Assembly: GCA_910584325.1 (NCBI GenBank)
Contig: CAJTZH010000021.1
Coordinates: forward strand, 1 to 33,409
Direction: 5' to 3'
Origin: an uncultured Lachnospiraceae bacterium
Lineage (GTDB): Bacteria; Bacillota; Clostridia; Lachnospirales; Lachnospiraceae
DNA length: 33,409 nucleotides
Part shown: piece by piece, positions 1 through 7,929 of the stretch
How the letters are laid out: each line of letters opens with the position of its first letter
How positions within the stretch are numbered: position 1 is the stretch's first letter
Notes under the pieces: model-generated
Seen by the model: the letters and a program-made list of their open reading frames with translations, nothing else
Told to the model about the DNA's origin: nothing
The model's database searches: none
Translations under genes and position numbers: made by a program

Positions 1-64
1 GCAATTACATTGTATTGGAAATCAAAGAAAACTTGTAGTTTGCGACCGGATACACCGTACAACG

Positions 65-103
65 CAAAAAAGACCTTGAAAGGTATTATCCTCTCAAGGT
101 CTT
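65..103 (-). terminator. Rho-independent terminator after lysS
   Basis: On the minus strand a stem AAGACCTTGA (94-103) pairs with its complement at 70-79. A short inner AGG/CCT helix follows, and the stem ends in a run of T (complement of the A run 65-71). It lies about 140 bases past the lysS stop and is the likely end of the greA-lysS transcript. The stem could also act weakly on the plus strand, where it is followed only by TCTTAATCTT. Confidence 0.75.
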
Positions 104-155
104 AATCTTAGAAATTATGCGATTTTTCAGCCTCTGCACACTTTCCTGCACCAAA

Positions 156-176
156 TGATGTAAATTTGATGTAAAT
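156..176. repeat. Tandem 10-bp direct repeat
   Basis: TGATGTAAAT occurs at 156-165 and again at 167-176, an 11-bp period, in the non-coding stretch between the lysS stop (242) and its terminator. Short tandem repeats of this type occur as arm-type sites beside tyrosine integrase genes. No integrase is visible here, so the function is unknown. Confidence 0.4.
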
Positions 177-241
177 GTGTACTGATGGGGCGTATCCCGG
201 CATTAAAGTACATCCCGTTTTACCGGGGAAAACGATACATC

Positions 242-2197
242 TTAATAGAGCTTTGCGCCTGCCGGAATGTGGTTGTCTACCATCAGAAGATGGAGTTTTT
301 CTGCACCTTCCTCATTGTGAACAGCGCTTATCAGCATACCGCAGGAATCAATACCCATCATCGGTCTTGGCGGAAGATTGGTGATAGCGATACAAGTCTT
401 GCCGACCAATTCTTCCGGCTCGTAATACTCGTGAATACCGCTTAAAATCGTCCTGTTTTCGCCTGTGCCATCGTCTAATGTAAACTTTAAGAGTTTCTTT
501 GACTTCGGTACGGCTTCACATTCAAGCACCTTTACGGCTCTGAAATCCGATTTAGAGAAAGTCTCAAAATCAACGAAATCCTTGAATAGAGGCTCAATCT
601 CTACCTTAGAAAAATCAATCTTCTCCGGCTCTGTGTTTACATCATTTGCAACCGCCTGAACAGCCTTTAGGCTTACATCATTTTTCTTATTTACACCATC
701 TAAGGACTTCATCGTCGGGAACAACAAAACATCCCTGATCGCCGGCGAATCCGTCAGTATCATCACCATACGGTCGATACCAAACCCAATTCCGCCCGTC
801 GGCGGCATACCGATACACAACGCGTTTAAGAAATCCTCGTCCGTGTGATTCGCCTCGTCGTCTCCTGCTGCCAGAAGCTTTTCCTGCTCCTCGAACCGCT
901 TGCGCTGGTCAATCGGGTCATTTAATTCGGAGTAGGCGTTCGCCATCTCCCAGCCGTTCATGAAGAACTCAAAACGCTCCACATATTCCGGATTCTCCGT
1001 TTTCTTCTTCGTCAACGGAGAAATCTCAATCGGATGGTCCATAACAAACGTCGGCTGAATCAGGTGCTCCTCAACAAACTCCTCAAAGAACAGGCTTAAA
1101 ATATCGCCCTTCTGATGTCTGTCCTCAAACTCAACATGCTTTTCTTTTGCGATGGCACGCGCCTCCTCCAGCGTATGAATCTCGTTAAAATCCACGCCGG
1201 CATACTTCTTAACCGCGTCAACCATCGTGATGCGCTCAAACGGCTTCGATAAATCCATCGTATGTTCGCCGTACTGACTCACCTCGGAACCCGTAACCTC
1301 CTTGGCAAGATAGCGGTACAAATCTTCCGTCAAATCCATCATGCCGTGATAATCCGTATACGCCTGATACAGTTCCATCAGTGTAAATTCCGGATTATGT
1401 CTTGTATCCAGTCCCTCGTTGCGGAAGACGCGTCCGATTTCATAAACACGTTCCATACCGCCCACAATCAGTCTCTTCAAATATAATTCCAGAGAAATAC
1501 GCAGTCTTAAATCCTCGTCCAATGCGTTAAAATGCGTCTCAAACGGTCTTGCCGCCGCGCCGCCCGCGTTGGCAACAAGCATCGGCGTTTCCACCTCCAT
1601 AAACTCCCTGTCGTCAAGGAACCGGCGGATACTGCGGATAACTTTGGAACGCTTAATAAACGTATCCTTTACGTCGCTGTTCATAATCAAATCCACATAT
1701 CTCTGGCGGTATCTCGTATCCGTATCCGTCAGCCCGTGGAATTTCTCCGGCAGAATCTGCAGACTCTTAGAAAGAAGCGTTACCTCCTTCGCGTGAATGG
1801 ACGTTTCGCCTGTCTTCGTTTTAAAAACCGTTCCCTTAATGCCTATAATATCGCCTGCGTCAAATTTCTTAAAATCCGCATACGGCTCTTCGCCAATCTC
1901 GTCTCTCGCCACATAAATCTGAAGATTTCCCTTTAAATCCTGCACATTGCAAAAAGAAGCCTTTCCCATCACACGTTTCGTCATCATACGACCCGCAACG
2001 GAAACTTCCTTTCCTTCCATTGCCTCAAAATGTTCCTTAATATCTGTCGTATGATGCGTTACATCATATTTGGTTATCTGAAACGGGTCTTTTCCGTTTG
2101 CCTGCAGCTGTGCAAGCTTCCCCATACGAACCTGAATCAGTTCGTTCACGTCCTGCTGCGTCTGCGCCTCATTCTGTCCGTTATTCTGCTTGGCCAC
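242..2197 (-). CDS. lysS: Lysyl-tRNA synthetase with C-terminal tRNA-binding domain
   Basis: Class II lysyl-tRNA synthetase, which charges tRNA-Lys in the cytoplasm. The N-terminal OB-fold anticodon domain covers about residues 55-165. Class II motif 2 (FRNEGLDTRHNPEFT) lies near 260 and motif 3 (GIGFGIDRMVM) near 470. At 651 residues it is about 150 longer than the usual enzyme of about 500. The extra C-terminus, from about residue 545 (FSKSDFRAVKVLECEAVPKS through LSGIHEYYEPEELVGK to MGIDSCGMLIS), matches the Trbp111/MetG C-terminal tRNA-binding OB domain normally found on methionyl-tRNA synthetase. The start is GTG, preceded by AAGGAG nine bases upstream. It lies 19 bases after greA and is probably co-transcribed from the greA promoter. 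Confidence 0.97.
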   Translation of the reverse strand: MAKQNNGQNEAQTQQDVNELIQVRMGKLAQLQANGKDPFQITKYDVTHHTTDIKEHFEAMEGKEVSVAGRMMTKRVMGKASFCNVQDLKGNLQIYVARDEIGEEPYADFKKFDAGDIIGIKGTVFKTKTGETSIHAKEVTLLSKSLQILPEKFHGLTDTDTRYRQRYVDLIMNSDVKDTFIKRSKVIRSIRRFLDDREFMEVETPMLVANAGGAAARPFETHFNALDEDLRLRISLELYLKRLIVGGMERVYEIGRVFRNEGLDTRHNPEFTLMELYQAYTDYHGMMDLTEDLYRYLAKEVTGSEVSQYGEHTMDLSKPFERITMVDAVKKYAGVDFNEIHTLEEARAIAKEKHVEFEDRHQKGDILSLFFEEFVEEHLIQPTFVMDHPIEISPLTKKKTENPEYVERFEFFMNGWEMANAYSELNDPIDQRKRFEEQEKLLAAGDDEANHTDEDFLNALCIGMPPTGGIGFGIDRMVMILTDSPAIRDVLLFPTMKSLDGVNKKNDVSLKAVQAVANDVNTEPEKIDFSKVEIEPLFKDFVDFETFSKSDFRAVKVLECEAVPKSKKLLKFTLDDGTGENRTILSGIHEYYEPEELVGKTCIAITNLPPRPMMGIDSCGMLISAVHNEEGAEKLHLLMVDNHIPAGAKLY

Positions 2198-2216
2198 TTC
2201 TCTTCACTCCTTTATG

Positions 2217-2702
2217 TTAATTTGCCTTGTGAATGGAAATAATCTTATATTCCATCACGCCTGCCTGCGTTTCAACCGAAACAACATCTCCTGACTCCCT
2301 GCCGATTAAAGCGGCGCCGACAGGAGATTCGTTGGAAATTTTATTCTGAAGACTGTTTGCCTCGGTAGAACCTACAATTTTAAACTCAATCTCTTCGTCA
2401 AACTCCAAATCAAATACCTTAACGGTACATCCCACGCTTACCTTATTATTATCAATTTCATCATCTACTACAACTTCCGCGTTCTTAAGGATTTTCTCCA
2501 GTTCCTCAATTCTTGCCTCAATATCCCTCTGTTCATCCTTTGCAGCATCATACTCAGCATTCTCCGATAAGTCGCCCTGCTCTCTCGCTTCTTTGATTTT
2601 CTGTGAAACTTCTTTTCTTCTGACAACCTTAAGCTCCTGAAGTTCATCCTCCAGCTTCTTAAGACCTTCGTACGTCATTATATTTTTCTTTTCTGATGCC
2701 AT
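2217..2702 (-). CDS. greA: Transcription elongation factor GreA
   Basis: GreA binds the RNA polymerase secondary channel and stimulates cleavage of backtracked transcripts. The 161 residues match the family length. The N-terminal coiled coil (about 10-75) carries the acidic tip DLSENAEYDAAKDE with Asp44 and Glu47, which act at the polymerase active site. The C-terminal FKBP-like domain (about 85-158) contains the family ending SPVGAALIGRESGDVV. The start is ATG with GGGAG six bases upstream. It is the first gene of a greA-lysS unit with its own consensus promoter just after dusB. Confidence 0.97.
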   Translation of the reverse strand: MASEKKNIMTYEGLKKLEDELQELKVVRRKEVSQKIKEAREQGDLSENAEYDAAKDEQRDIEARIEELEKILKNAEVVVDDEIDNNKVSVGCTVKVFDLEFDEEIEFKIVGSTEANSLQNKISNESPVGAALIGRESGDVVSVETQAGVMEYKIISIHKAN

Positions 2703-2746
2703 AACGTGCTCCCTTCTGGATAACCCAATAAAACTAATATCAAAAT

Positions 2747-2775
2747 ATTATATACTACCAAAAATTTCTTGTCAA
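2747..2775 (-). promoter_or_regulatory. Sigma-A promoter of greA-lysS
   Basis: Reading the minus strand, TTGACA (2770-2775) is followed by a 17-bp spacer and TATAAT (2747-2752). Both hexamers match the consensus perfectly. The -35 box touches the dusB stop codon, so greA-lysS has its own start even though no terminator separates it from dusB. Confidence 0.85.
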
Positions 2776-3726
2776 TTACATTTCCGAAACCACATTGTAA
2801 AGTTCCTCAAAGGTTTCGATAGAATTAATACGGTTGCGCAAAGCCGCCGAATTCGGATACCCTGCCGTATACCACGCGAAATGTTTGCGCATCTCGCGGA
2901 TTCCGATATAGTCCCCCTTATACTGGCGTTGTAAACCGGCATGACGTAAAATCATCTTCTTTACTTCCTCAATATCCGGCGTTGGCAGAACCTCTCCCGT
3001 CTTTATAAAATGAAGTATTTCCTTAAAAATCCAGGGATTCCCCTGACAACCTCTTGCAACCATCACACCGTCGCATCCTGTCTTTTCAAGCATCCTTTTG
3101 GCGTCCGTAGCGCCGTTTATGTCGCCGTTTCCGATAACGGGAATAGATACCGCCTCTTTCACCTGCCTGATAATATCCCAGTCCGCCTTTCCCGAATAAT
3201 ACTGTTCTCTTGTTCTTCCATGCACCGCAACTGCCGCCGCCCCGCATTCCTGCGCAATACGGGCAATCTCGACGGCATTGGCGTCGGATTCGTCAAATCC
3301 TTTCCGTATCTTAATCGTAACCGGCTTTTTCACGGCTTTCGTCATCGCCGAAATAATCCGTCCCACAAGAAGCGGATTTTTCATCAATGCCGAACCTTCG
3401 CCGTTATTGACCACCTTCGGAACGGGACACCCCATGTTCACATCGATGATATCAAACGGCCGCTCCTCCACCTGCTTTGCAATCTCCGCCATAATATCCG
3501 GTTCCGAACCGAAAAGCTGAATGGCAATCGGAGTTTCTTCTTGCGCAACCTCCAAAAGACTTTCCGTATTCTTATTTTTATAAAGAATCGCCTTGGCGCT
3601 CACCATCTCCGTATAACAGAGCCCGCATCCCTGCTCCCTGCATAACAAGCGAAAAGGCAGGTCCGTTACGCCTGCCATGGGTGCCAATACCACATTATTT
3701 TTAATCAGCACATTCCCTATCTTCAT
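2776..3726 (-). CDS. dusB: tRNA-dihydrouridine synthase (DusB type)
   Basis: FMN-dependent reductase of uridines in the tRNA D-loop. The protein has 316 residues, the usual length, with a TIM-barrel N-terminus (LAPMAGVTDLPFR, residues 14-26). The catalytic cysteine is Cys100 in VNMGCPVPKV. AVHGRTREQYYSGKADW and GNGDINGATDA carry the RNA- and FMN-binding residues. The start ATG lies three bases after the TAA of the upstream small gene, whose final GAGGAA serves as ribosome site, so the two are translationally linked. It is the last gene of the argF-birA cluster, and no terminator hairpin is visible before the greA promoter. Confidence 0.96.
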   Translation of the reverse strand: MKIGNVLIKNNVVLAPMAGVTDLPFRLLCREQGCGLCYTEMVSAKAILYKNKNTESLLEVAQEETPIAIQLFGSEPDIMAEIAKQVEERPFDIIDVNMGCPVPKVVNNGEGSALMKNPLLVGRIISAMTKAVKKPVTIKIRKGFDESDANAVEIARIAQECGAAAVAVHGRTREQYYSGKADWDIIRQVKEAVSIPVIGNGDINGATDAKRMLEKTGCDGVMVARGCQGNPWIFKEILHFIKTGEVLPTPDIEEVKKMILRHAGLQRQYKGDYIGIREMRKHFAWYTAGYPNSAALRNRINSIETFEELYNVVSEM

Positions 3727-3729
3727 ACA

Positions 3730-4065
3730 TTATTCCTCAATATTCTGTCCCAAAACGACAACTCTGTAGTACAATTCCAACGCCTCAAGAAGCTCTCTTT
3801 TTTCCGCCTGAAGCTGCTTTATTTTAAGACTGCTTCCGATTTCGTCGTAAAGCAGGTCACCTTCGTCCGCCTCCGTTTGCAGATACAGGCTTCCGTCTTC
3901 CTCAAATGAAAGCGTCAGCACGCCGCCCACATCTTCCGTGAACAAAACACACATAATCTTTAATTCGTCGCGGATACTCTCCGGCAGCCGTTCAAATCTT
4001 TTATTGAAAAAAAACTTCTGCTCATACGCACTGGAAGCACACAACACTCTGCTCTCATCAAACAT
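3730..4065 (-). CDS. Conserved small protein between birA and dusB, unknown function
   Basis: A 111-residue soluble protein without signal peptide or membrane segment. The first half is mixed alpha/beta with a stretch of acidic strands (residues about 43-75). The last 35 residues form a likely coiled helix (KIKQLQAEKRELLEALELYY). Its ATG overlaps the birA stop by eight bases, and dusB begins immediately after it. It resembles the Lachnospiraceae family I remember as DUF6145, but I could not check this. No function can be assigned; its place suggests only that it is co-expressed with BirA and DusB. Confidence 0.8.
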   Translation of the reverse strand: MFDESRVLCASSAYEQKFFFNKRFERLPESIRDELKIMCVLFTEDVGGVLTLSFEEDGSLYLQTEADEGDLLYDEIGSSLKIKQLQAEKRELLEALELYYRVVVLGQNIEE

Positions 4066-5038
4066 AACCGTATATACCTCTTACAGAAACCTCGCCCGAA
4101 CGGACTATTCTCTCTGTTCCCTCAGCGACCGTCACTACAAGTTCTCCTGCATCATTAATTCCTTTCGATATCCCGACAAAGTCGCCCCCCGCATCTAAAA
4201 TCTTGACCTGATTATGAAAATTCGCCAGATAACTGTTATACTCTTCCTTCAATAATGAAAGATTTCCTGTTTCTACAAACCTGTTATAGTATTCCTCAAA
4301 AGCGTTTCCGTATGCGGACACCATCCTGCTCCTGTCAACCGTTCTTCCCGTCTCAAGAAACAACGATGTCGCTTTATCGCTAATCTCATCCGGAAATTTC
4401 CAAATGTTCGCATTAATGCCGACGCCGACTACTACATAGTTAATCCACTCCAGTTCCGCGCTCATTTCCGTGAGAATACCGCAAATCTTCCTGCCGCCTG
4501 CCACAATATCATTCGGCCACTTAATGACCGTCTCAAGTCCAGTCTCCGTATAAACGGCTTTCCTCACCGCCATCGCCGCTACCAGCGTCAGCATCGACGC
4601 TGCCTGCGGATGAATCTGCGGTCTTAAAATAAACGTCATCCAGATACCGGTCCCTTCCGGTGAAGACCACGTTCTGCCTCTTCTCCCTTTTGCCGCGTTC
4701 TGATTTTCGGCAATCACAAGCCTCCCGTGAGGCGCGCCTTCCTCCGCCATTTTCTTGGCGACATTGTTCGTGGAATCCACTTCCTCAAAAAATATCGTTT
4801 CCTGTCCCCAATACCGGGTCTGCAAACCGCTTTTAATTTCCGGCACATTGATAACATCAGGCCGCTCTTTCAGACAGTATCCTTTGTTTGGCACCGCCTC
4901 AATCACATATCCTTCCTCTTTCAGCCGGTTGATATTTTTCCAGACTGCCGTACGCGAAACGTTTAATTCTTCACACAGACGCTGCCCCGAAACATACCCT
5001 TCGGCTTCGGATAACATTTTTAATAATTTGTCTTTCAT
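4058..5038 (-). CDS. birA: Biotin-protein ligase / biotin operon repressor BirA
   Basis: Bifunctional enzyme that makes biotinyl-AMP, transfers biotin to carboxylase carrier domains and can act as a DNA-binding repressor. A winged-helix N-terminus (about 1-60, with VSRTAVWKNINRLKEEGY) precedes the ligase domain. The biotin/ATP loop is KGRRGRTW (about 117-124) and the substrate motif KWPND lies near 173. A small C-terminal SH3-like domain ends the protein. I chose ATG at 5038 (326 residues): GGAG lies six bases upstream, and the ATGA overlaps the stop of the preceding gene. The ATG at 5050 lacks a comparable site. No biotin synthesis or transport gene is in the window. Confidence 0.95.
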   Translation of the reverse strand: MKDKLLKMLSEAEGYVSGQRLCEELNVSRTAVWKNINRLKEEGYVIEAVPNKGYCLKERPDVINVPEIKSGLQTRYWGQETIFFEEVDSTNNVAKKMAEEGAPHGRLVIAENQNAAKGRRGRTWSSPEGTGIWMTFILRPQIHPQAASMLTLVAAMAVRKAVYTETGLETVIKWPNDIVAGGRKICGILTEMSAELEWINYVVVGVGINANIWKFPDEISDKATSLFLETGRTVDRSRMVSAYGNAFEEYYNRFVETGNLSLLKEEYNSYLANFHNQVKILDAGGDFVGISKGINDAGELVVTVAEGTERIVRSGEVSVRGIYGYV

Positions 5039-5328
5039 TGCCCACTCCATAGAATCACTGCGGATGCCACTGTCACCACCGCAAAAAGCAGCGCGATGAG
5101 AACCAGCACAACCCCTTTCTTTCTTTCAAACCGGAAAAATTTCTTTGCCGCGTGAAGGGCATTAATTCCCGCGCCTGCAAAAAACACCAAAGGCAGAAGA
5201 AAATTTGCTCTTCCGCCAGTTATGAATATGGCGGCGGCCATGAGTACCACAGCCGCGCCAATACCAATATTTATCCAGTCGATTACGATTTTTGTTCTAC
5301 GGTAAGCGCCGTTACTTGCTACAAACAT
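5035..5328 (-). CDS. Small membrane protein, unknown function
   Basis: 97 residues with three hydrophobic segments at about 18-37 (IGIGAAVVLMAAAIFI), 43-60 and 74-94, and basic loops (KKFFRFERKK) between the second and third. It is therefore probably a three-helix inner-membrane protein. Its stop overlaps the birA start (ATGA), which suggests coupled translation. It begins 13 bases after argF. I do not recognise a functional family. Confidence 0.75.
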   Translation of the reverse strand: MFVASNGAYRRTKIVIDWINIGIGAAVVLMAAAIFITGGRANFLLPLVFFAGAGINALHAAKKFFRFERKKGVVLVLIALLFAVVTVASAVILWSGQ

Positions 5329-5341
5329 ATCCGCTCACTTT

Positions 5342-6334
5342 CTAACAGCCGCCTAAAGTAACCGCCATTACTGCTTTAATCGTATGCATACGGTTTTCCG
5401 CTTCGTCAAACACCACTGACTGCGGTGATTCAAAAACTTCATCCGTAACTTCCATCTCGCTCAGACCAAACTTCTCGTAAATTTCCCTGCCAATCTTGGT
5501 CTTCAAGTCATGAAACGCCGGCAGGCAATGCATAAATATCGCCGTCTCCTTTGCGTAACTCATAACTTCTTTATTAATCTGATAAGGCCTTAATTCCCTG
5601 ATACGTTCCGCCCACACGTCGTCCGGTTCTCCCATGGAAACCCACACGTCCGTATAAAGCACGTCAGCGTCTTTTACAGCCTCTTTTACATCTTCACATA
5701 ATGTTACACTGCCGCCGCTCTTCTTCGCAATCTCCCTGCATGAAGATACAAGTTCGTCCGCCGGAAAATATACTTTGCTGGTACATGCAACAAAATCCAT
5801 TCCCATCTTCGCACATGCCACCATCAGAGAATTGCCCATATTGTAACGGGCGTCACCCATATAAACAAGCTTTACACCTTTTAATCTGCCGAGATGTTCC
5901 TCTATCGTCAGTAAATCGGCAAGCATCTGCGTCGGATGAAATTCATTCGTCAGTCCGTTCCATACCGGAACAGAAGAATACTTTGCCAGCTCTTCCACAA
6001 TATCCTGCCCAAATCCTCTGTATTCAATACCTTCATACATTCCGCAAAGAACTCTTGCCGTATCTTCGATGCTCTCTTTCTTGCCAATCTGGGAACCTGC
6101 CGGGTCAAGATATGTCGTACCCATTCCCAAATCATGCGCCGCAACCTCAAACGAGCATCTCGTCCTCGTGCTGGTCTTTTCAAAAATTAACGCCACATTC
6201 TTTCCCCGGAGCGTATCATGCGCAATCCCGGCTTTTTTCTTTGCCTTTAACTCTTTGGCAATATCCAACATATAGCGGATTTCCTCAGCAGTAAAATCCA
6301 GAAGTTTTAAAAAATCACGTCCCTTTAAGTCCAT
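5342..6334 (-). CDS. argF: Ornithine carbamoyltransferase
   Basis: Transfers the carbamoyl group of carbamoyl phosphate to ornithine to form citrulline. 330 residues, full length. The carbamoyl-phosphate site STRTR is at 55-59, HPTQ at 133-136, the ornithine region at DVWVSMGE (about 229-236) and the catalytic cysteine motif HCLP at 269-272. No other arginine gene is nearby, so the sequence alone does not show whether it serves biosynthesis or the arginine deiminase route; biosynthesis is the default. It starts 24 bases after the SPFH gene with AGGTG as ribosome site. Confidence 0.96.
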   Translation of the reverse strand: MDLKGRDFLKLLDFTAEEIRYMLDIAKELKAKKKAGIAHDTLRGKNVALIFEKTSTRTRCSFEVAAHDLGMGTTYLDPAGSQIGKKESIEDTARVLCGMYEGIEYRGFGQDIVEELAKYSSVPVWNGLTNEFHPTQMLADLLTIEEHLGRLKGVKLVYMGDARYNMGNSLMVACAKMGMDFVACTSKVYFPADELVSSCREIAKKSGGSVTLCEDVKEAVKDADVLYTDVWVSMGEPDDVWAERIRELRPYQINKEVMSYAKETAIFMHCLPAFHDLKTKIGREIYEKFGLSEMEVTDEVFESPQSVVFDEAENRMHTIKAVMAVTLGGC

Positions 6335-6358
6335 ATCTGCACCTGTTTCGTTTATATA

Positions 6359-7273
6359 TTATTTATCCTTAACAACTTCCACGATTGATTTGGATAAACC
6401 CGCAATCGCCTGAATATCGGAAGGAATAATAATCTTGTTCGCATGACCGTCAGCCGCCTTTGTAAACGCCTCCAGGCTCTTAATCTGAAGAACCGCATTG
6501 GACGGATTTGACTCGTTAATCAGCTTGATACCTTCCGCATTCGCTCTCTGTACCGCAAGAATCGCCTCTGCCTGACCTTCTGCCTCACGGATTGTCGCTT
6601 CCTTCTTTGCCTCGGCACGAAGAATTGCTGCCTCCTTCTCAGCTTCCGCCTCAAGAATTGCAGACTGTTTCTTACCTTCCGCAACAAGGATTGCCGACTG
6701 CTTCTGACCGTCCGCAATCAGGATGGACTCACGCTTTTCACGCTCCGCCTTCATCTGCTTCTCCATCGCGTCCTGAATAGCTGCCGGCGGAATAATGTTC
6801 TTGAGTTCCACACGGTTTACTTTGATACCCCAAGGGTCTGTTGCCGAGTCGAGCTGCACTCTCATCTTGGTATTGATAATTTCACGCGACGTCAGCGTCT
6901 GGTCTAATTCCAAATCACCGATAATATTACGCAGCGTCGTCGCCGTCAGGTTTTCGATTGCCATGATTGGATTTTCAACACCGTACGCATAAAGCTTCGG
7001 GTCCGTAATCTGATAGAATACAACCGTATCTATTCTCATGGTAACATTATCCTTCGTAATAACAGGCTGCGGCGCGAAATCCACTACCTGCTCCTTCAGC
7101 ACAACCATCTTCGCCACGCGGTCAATAATAGGCAGTTTAAAATGAATACCTACAGACCATGTCGCCTGATAAGCTCCCAGTCTTTCCAGTACAACAGCTT
7201 TCGCCTGCGGAACCACCTTAATGCAGCTTGCCAGAATAACAACAATAATAATGCCTAATACAATCCAAACCAT
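6359..7273 (-). CDS. SPFH/Band 7 (stomatin-like) membrane protein
   Basis: A membrane scaffold of the stomatin/QmcA type. An N-terminal transmembrane segment (about 3-22) precedes the SPFH domain (about 23-175: PQAKAVVLERLGAY, then ENPIMAIENLTATTLRNIIG). It then has a strongly repetitive Ala/Glu helix of 11-residue units (184-238) and a C-terminal hydrophobic oligomerisation segment. It follows an NfeD gene by three bases, the classical NfeD-stomatin pair, in which NfeD anchors or processes the partner. A role in membrane microdomain organisation is inferred from the family, not visible here. Confidence 0.93.
   Translation of the reverse strand: MVWIVLGIIIVVILASCIKVVPQAKAVVLERLGAYQATWSVGIHFKLPIIDRVAKMVVLKEQVVDFAPQPVITKDNVTMRIDTVVFYQITDPKLYAYGVENPIMAIENLTATTLRNIIGDLELDQTLTSREIINTKMRVQLDSATDPWGIKVNRVELKNIIPPAAIQDAMEKQMKAEREKRESILIADGQKQSAILVAEGKKQSAILEAEAEKEAAILRAEAKKEATIREAEGQAEAILAVQRANAEGIKLINESNPSNAVLQIKSLEAFTKAADGHANKIIIPSDIQAIAGLSKSIVEVVKDK
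6560..6724 (-). repeat. Five 33-bp units encoding 11-residue coiled-coil repeats
   Basis: Residues 184-238 of the SPFH protein read as five successive 11-residue units: ILIADGQKQSA, ILVAEGKKQSA, ILEAEAEKEAA, ILRAEAKKEAT, IREAEGQAEAI. An 11-residue period is typical of a right-handed or straight helical coil. The DNA units have diverged but keep the reading frame. Confidence 0.8.
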
Positions 7274-7276
7274 AGT

Positions 7277-7741
7277 TTATTCCTCATCTTTCTTTACAAT
7301 TATTTTGACACCGGAAACCTCACTGACAACAACAATCGCATCCACATCATATGTAACGGAGTCGTCTGTCGCGCGTGCCATCCATTCCTGCCCTTTGACA
7401 ACAGCTCTTCCCGTGCCTGCGATGTTATCGATTCTCTCGATAACTCTTGCCTTTTGTCCCACAACGCTTTCAACATTCGTTCTTTCCTTGCCAATCTTAA
7501 GCTTTCTCCTGGTAATCGGTCTCGCAAATATAATCAGCACTCCCGAAACCACAACAAAAACCCCTGCCTGCGCAAGCCAGCCGCAGCCGAGCAATGTCGC
7601 GAAAAAAGCTATAAGACAACCGCCTGCAAACCAGATGGTATATAACCCGACCGTGGCAATCTCAAGTATAATGAAAATGACCATTGCCGCCAGCCAGAAC
7701 AACGCTGCCATCTGCACTGCGCTAATTGTTCCTATAGGCAT
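7277..7741 (-). CDS. NfeD-like membrane protein
   Basis: 154 residues: three or four hydrophobic segments in the first 85 residues (LFWLAAMVIFIILEIATVGL and following) and then an OB-fold soluble domain (about 95-150, VGQKARVIERIDNIAGTGRAVV). This is the short NfeD form without the N-terminal serine protease domain. It is the first gene of the pair with the SPFH protein, whose oligomers it is thought to bind. The start is ATG with a strong GAAGGAGGG site. Confidence 0.92.
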   Translation of the reverse strand: MPIGTISAVQMAALFWLAAMVIFIILEIATVGLYTIWFAGGCLIAFFATLLGCGWLAQAGVFVVVSGVLIIFARPITRRKLKIGKERTNVESVVGQKARVIERIDNIAGTGRAVVKGQEWMARATDDSVTYDVDAIVVVSEVSGVKIIVKKDEE

Positions 7742-7775
7742 ACTTTATCCCTCCTTCTTAAAAAGGTATACCCTT

Positions 7776-7804
7776 ATTTTACACGTTTCCTTGTAGTTTG
7801 TCAT
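7776..7804 (-). promoter_or_regulatory. Sigma-A-type promoter of nfeD-SPFH-argF cluster
   Basis: On the minus strand ATGACA (7799-7804), a 17-bp spacer and TAAAAT (7776-7781), each one base off consensus. It lies between the terminator of the hydrolase gene and the nfeD ribosome site, as expected for the start of a unit running to dusB. Confidence 0.6.
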
Positions 7805-7844
7805 TATATTTTTTTGCAGGATTCCATGAACAAACCTTTTACAT

Positions 7845-7887
7845 AAAAAATCCACACAACGGCACTTTATACTGCCGTCATGTGGAT
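7845..7887 (-). terminator. Rho-independent terminator after the cell-wall hydrolase
   Basis: Stem ATCCACA (7881-7887 on the minus strand) with its partner at 7850-7856, an inner ACGGCA/TGCCGT helix, and then six T residues on the minus strand. It ends the hydrolase transcript and separates it from nfeD. Confidence 0.85.
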
Positions 7888-7929
7888 ATCCCATAACCAA
7901 TAATTCACTCGTTCACAAATCTCAAACAC

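Noticed and set aside
3010..3645. 211-codon plus-strand open frame opposite dusB
   Set aside because: Antisense to a conserved gene, basic and His/Arg/Asn-rich in a way typical of shadow frames, with no ribosome site.
6560..6724. CRISPR-like spacing of about 33 bp
   Set aside because: The units are diverged, contiguous and in the reading frame of a coiled coil. There are no spacers.
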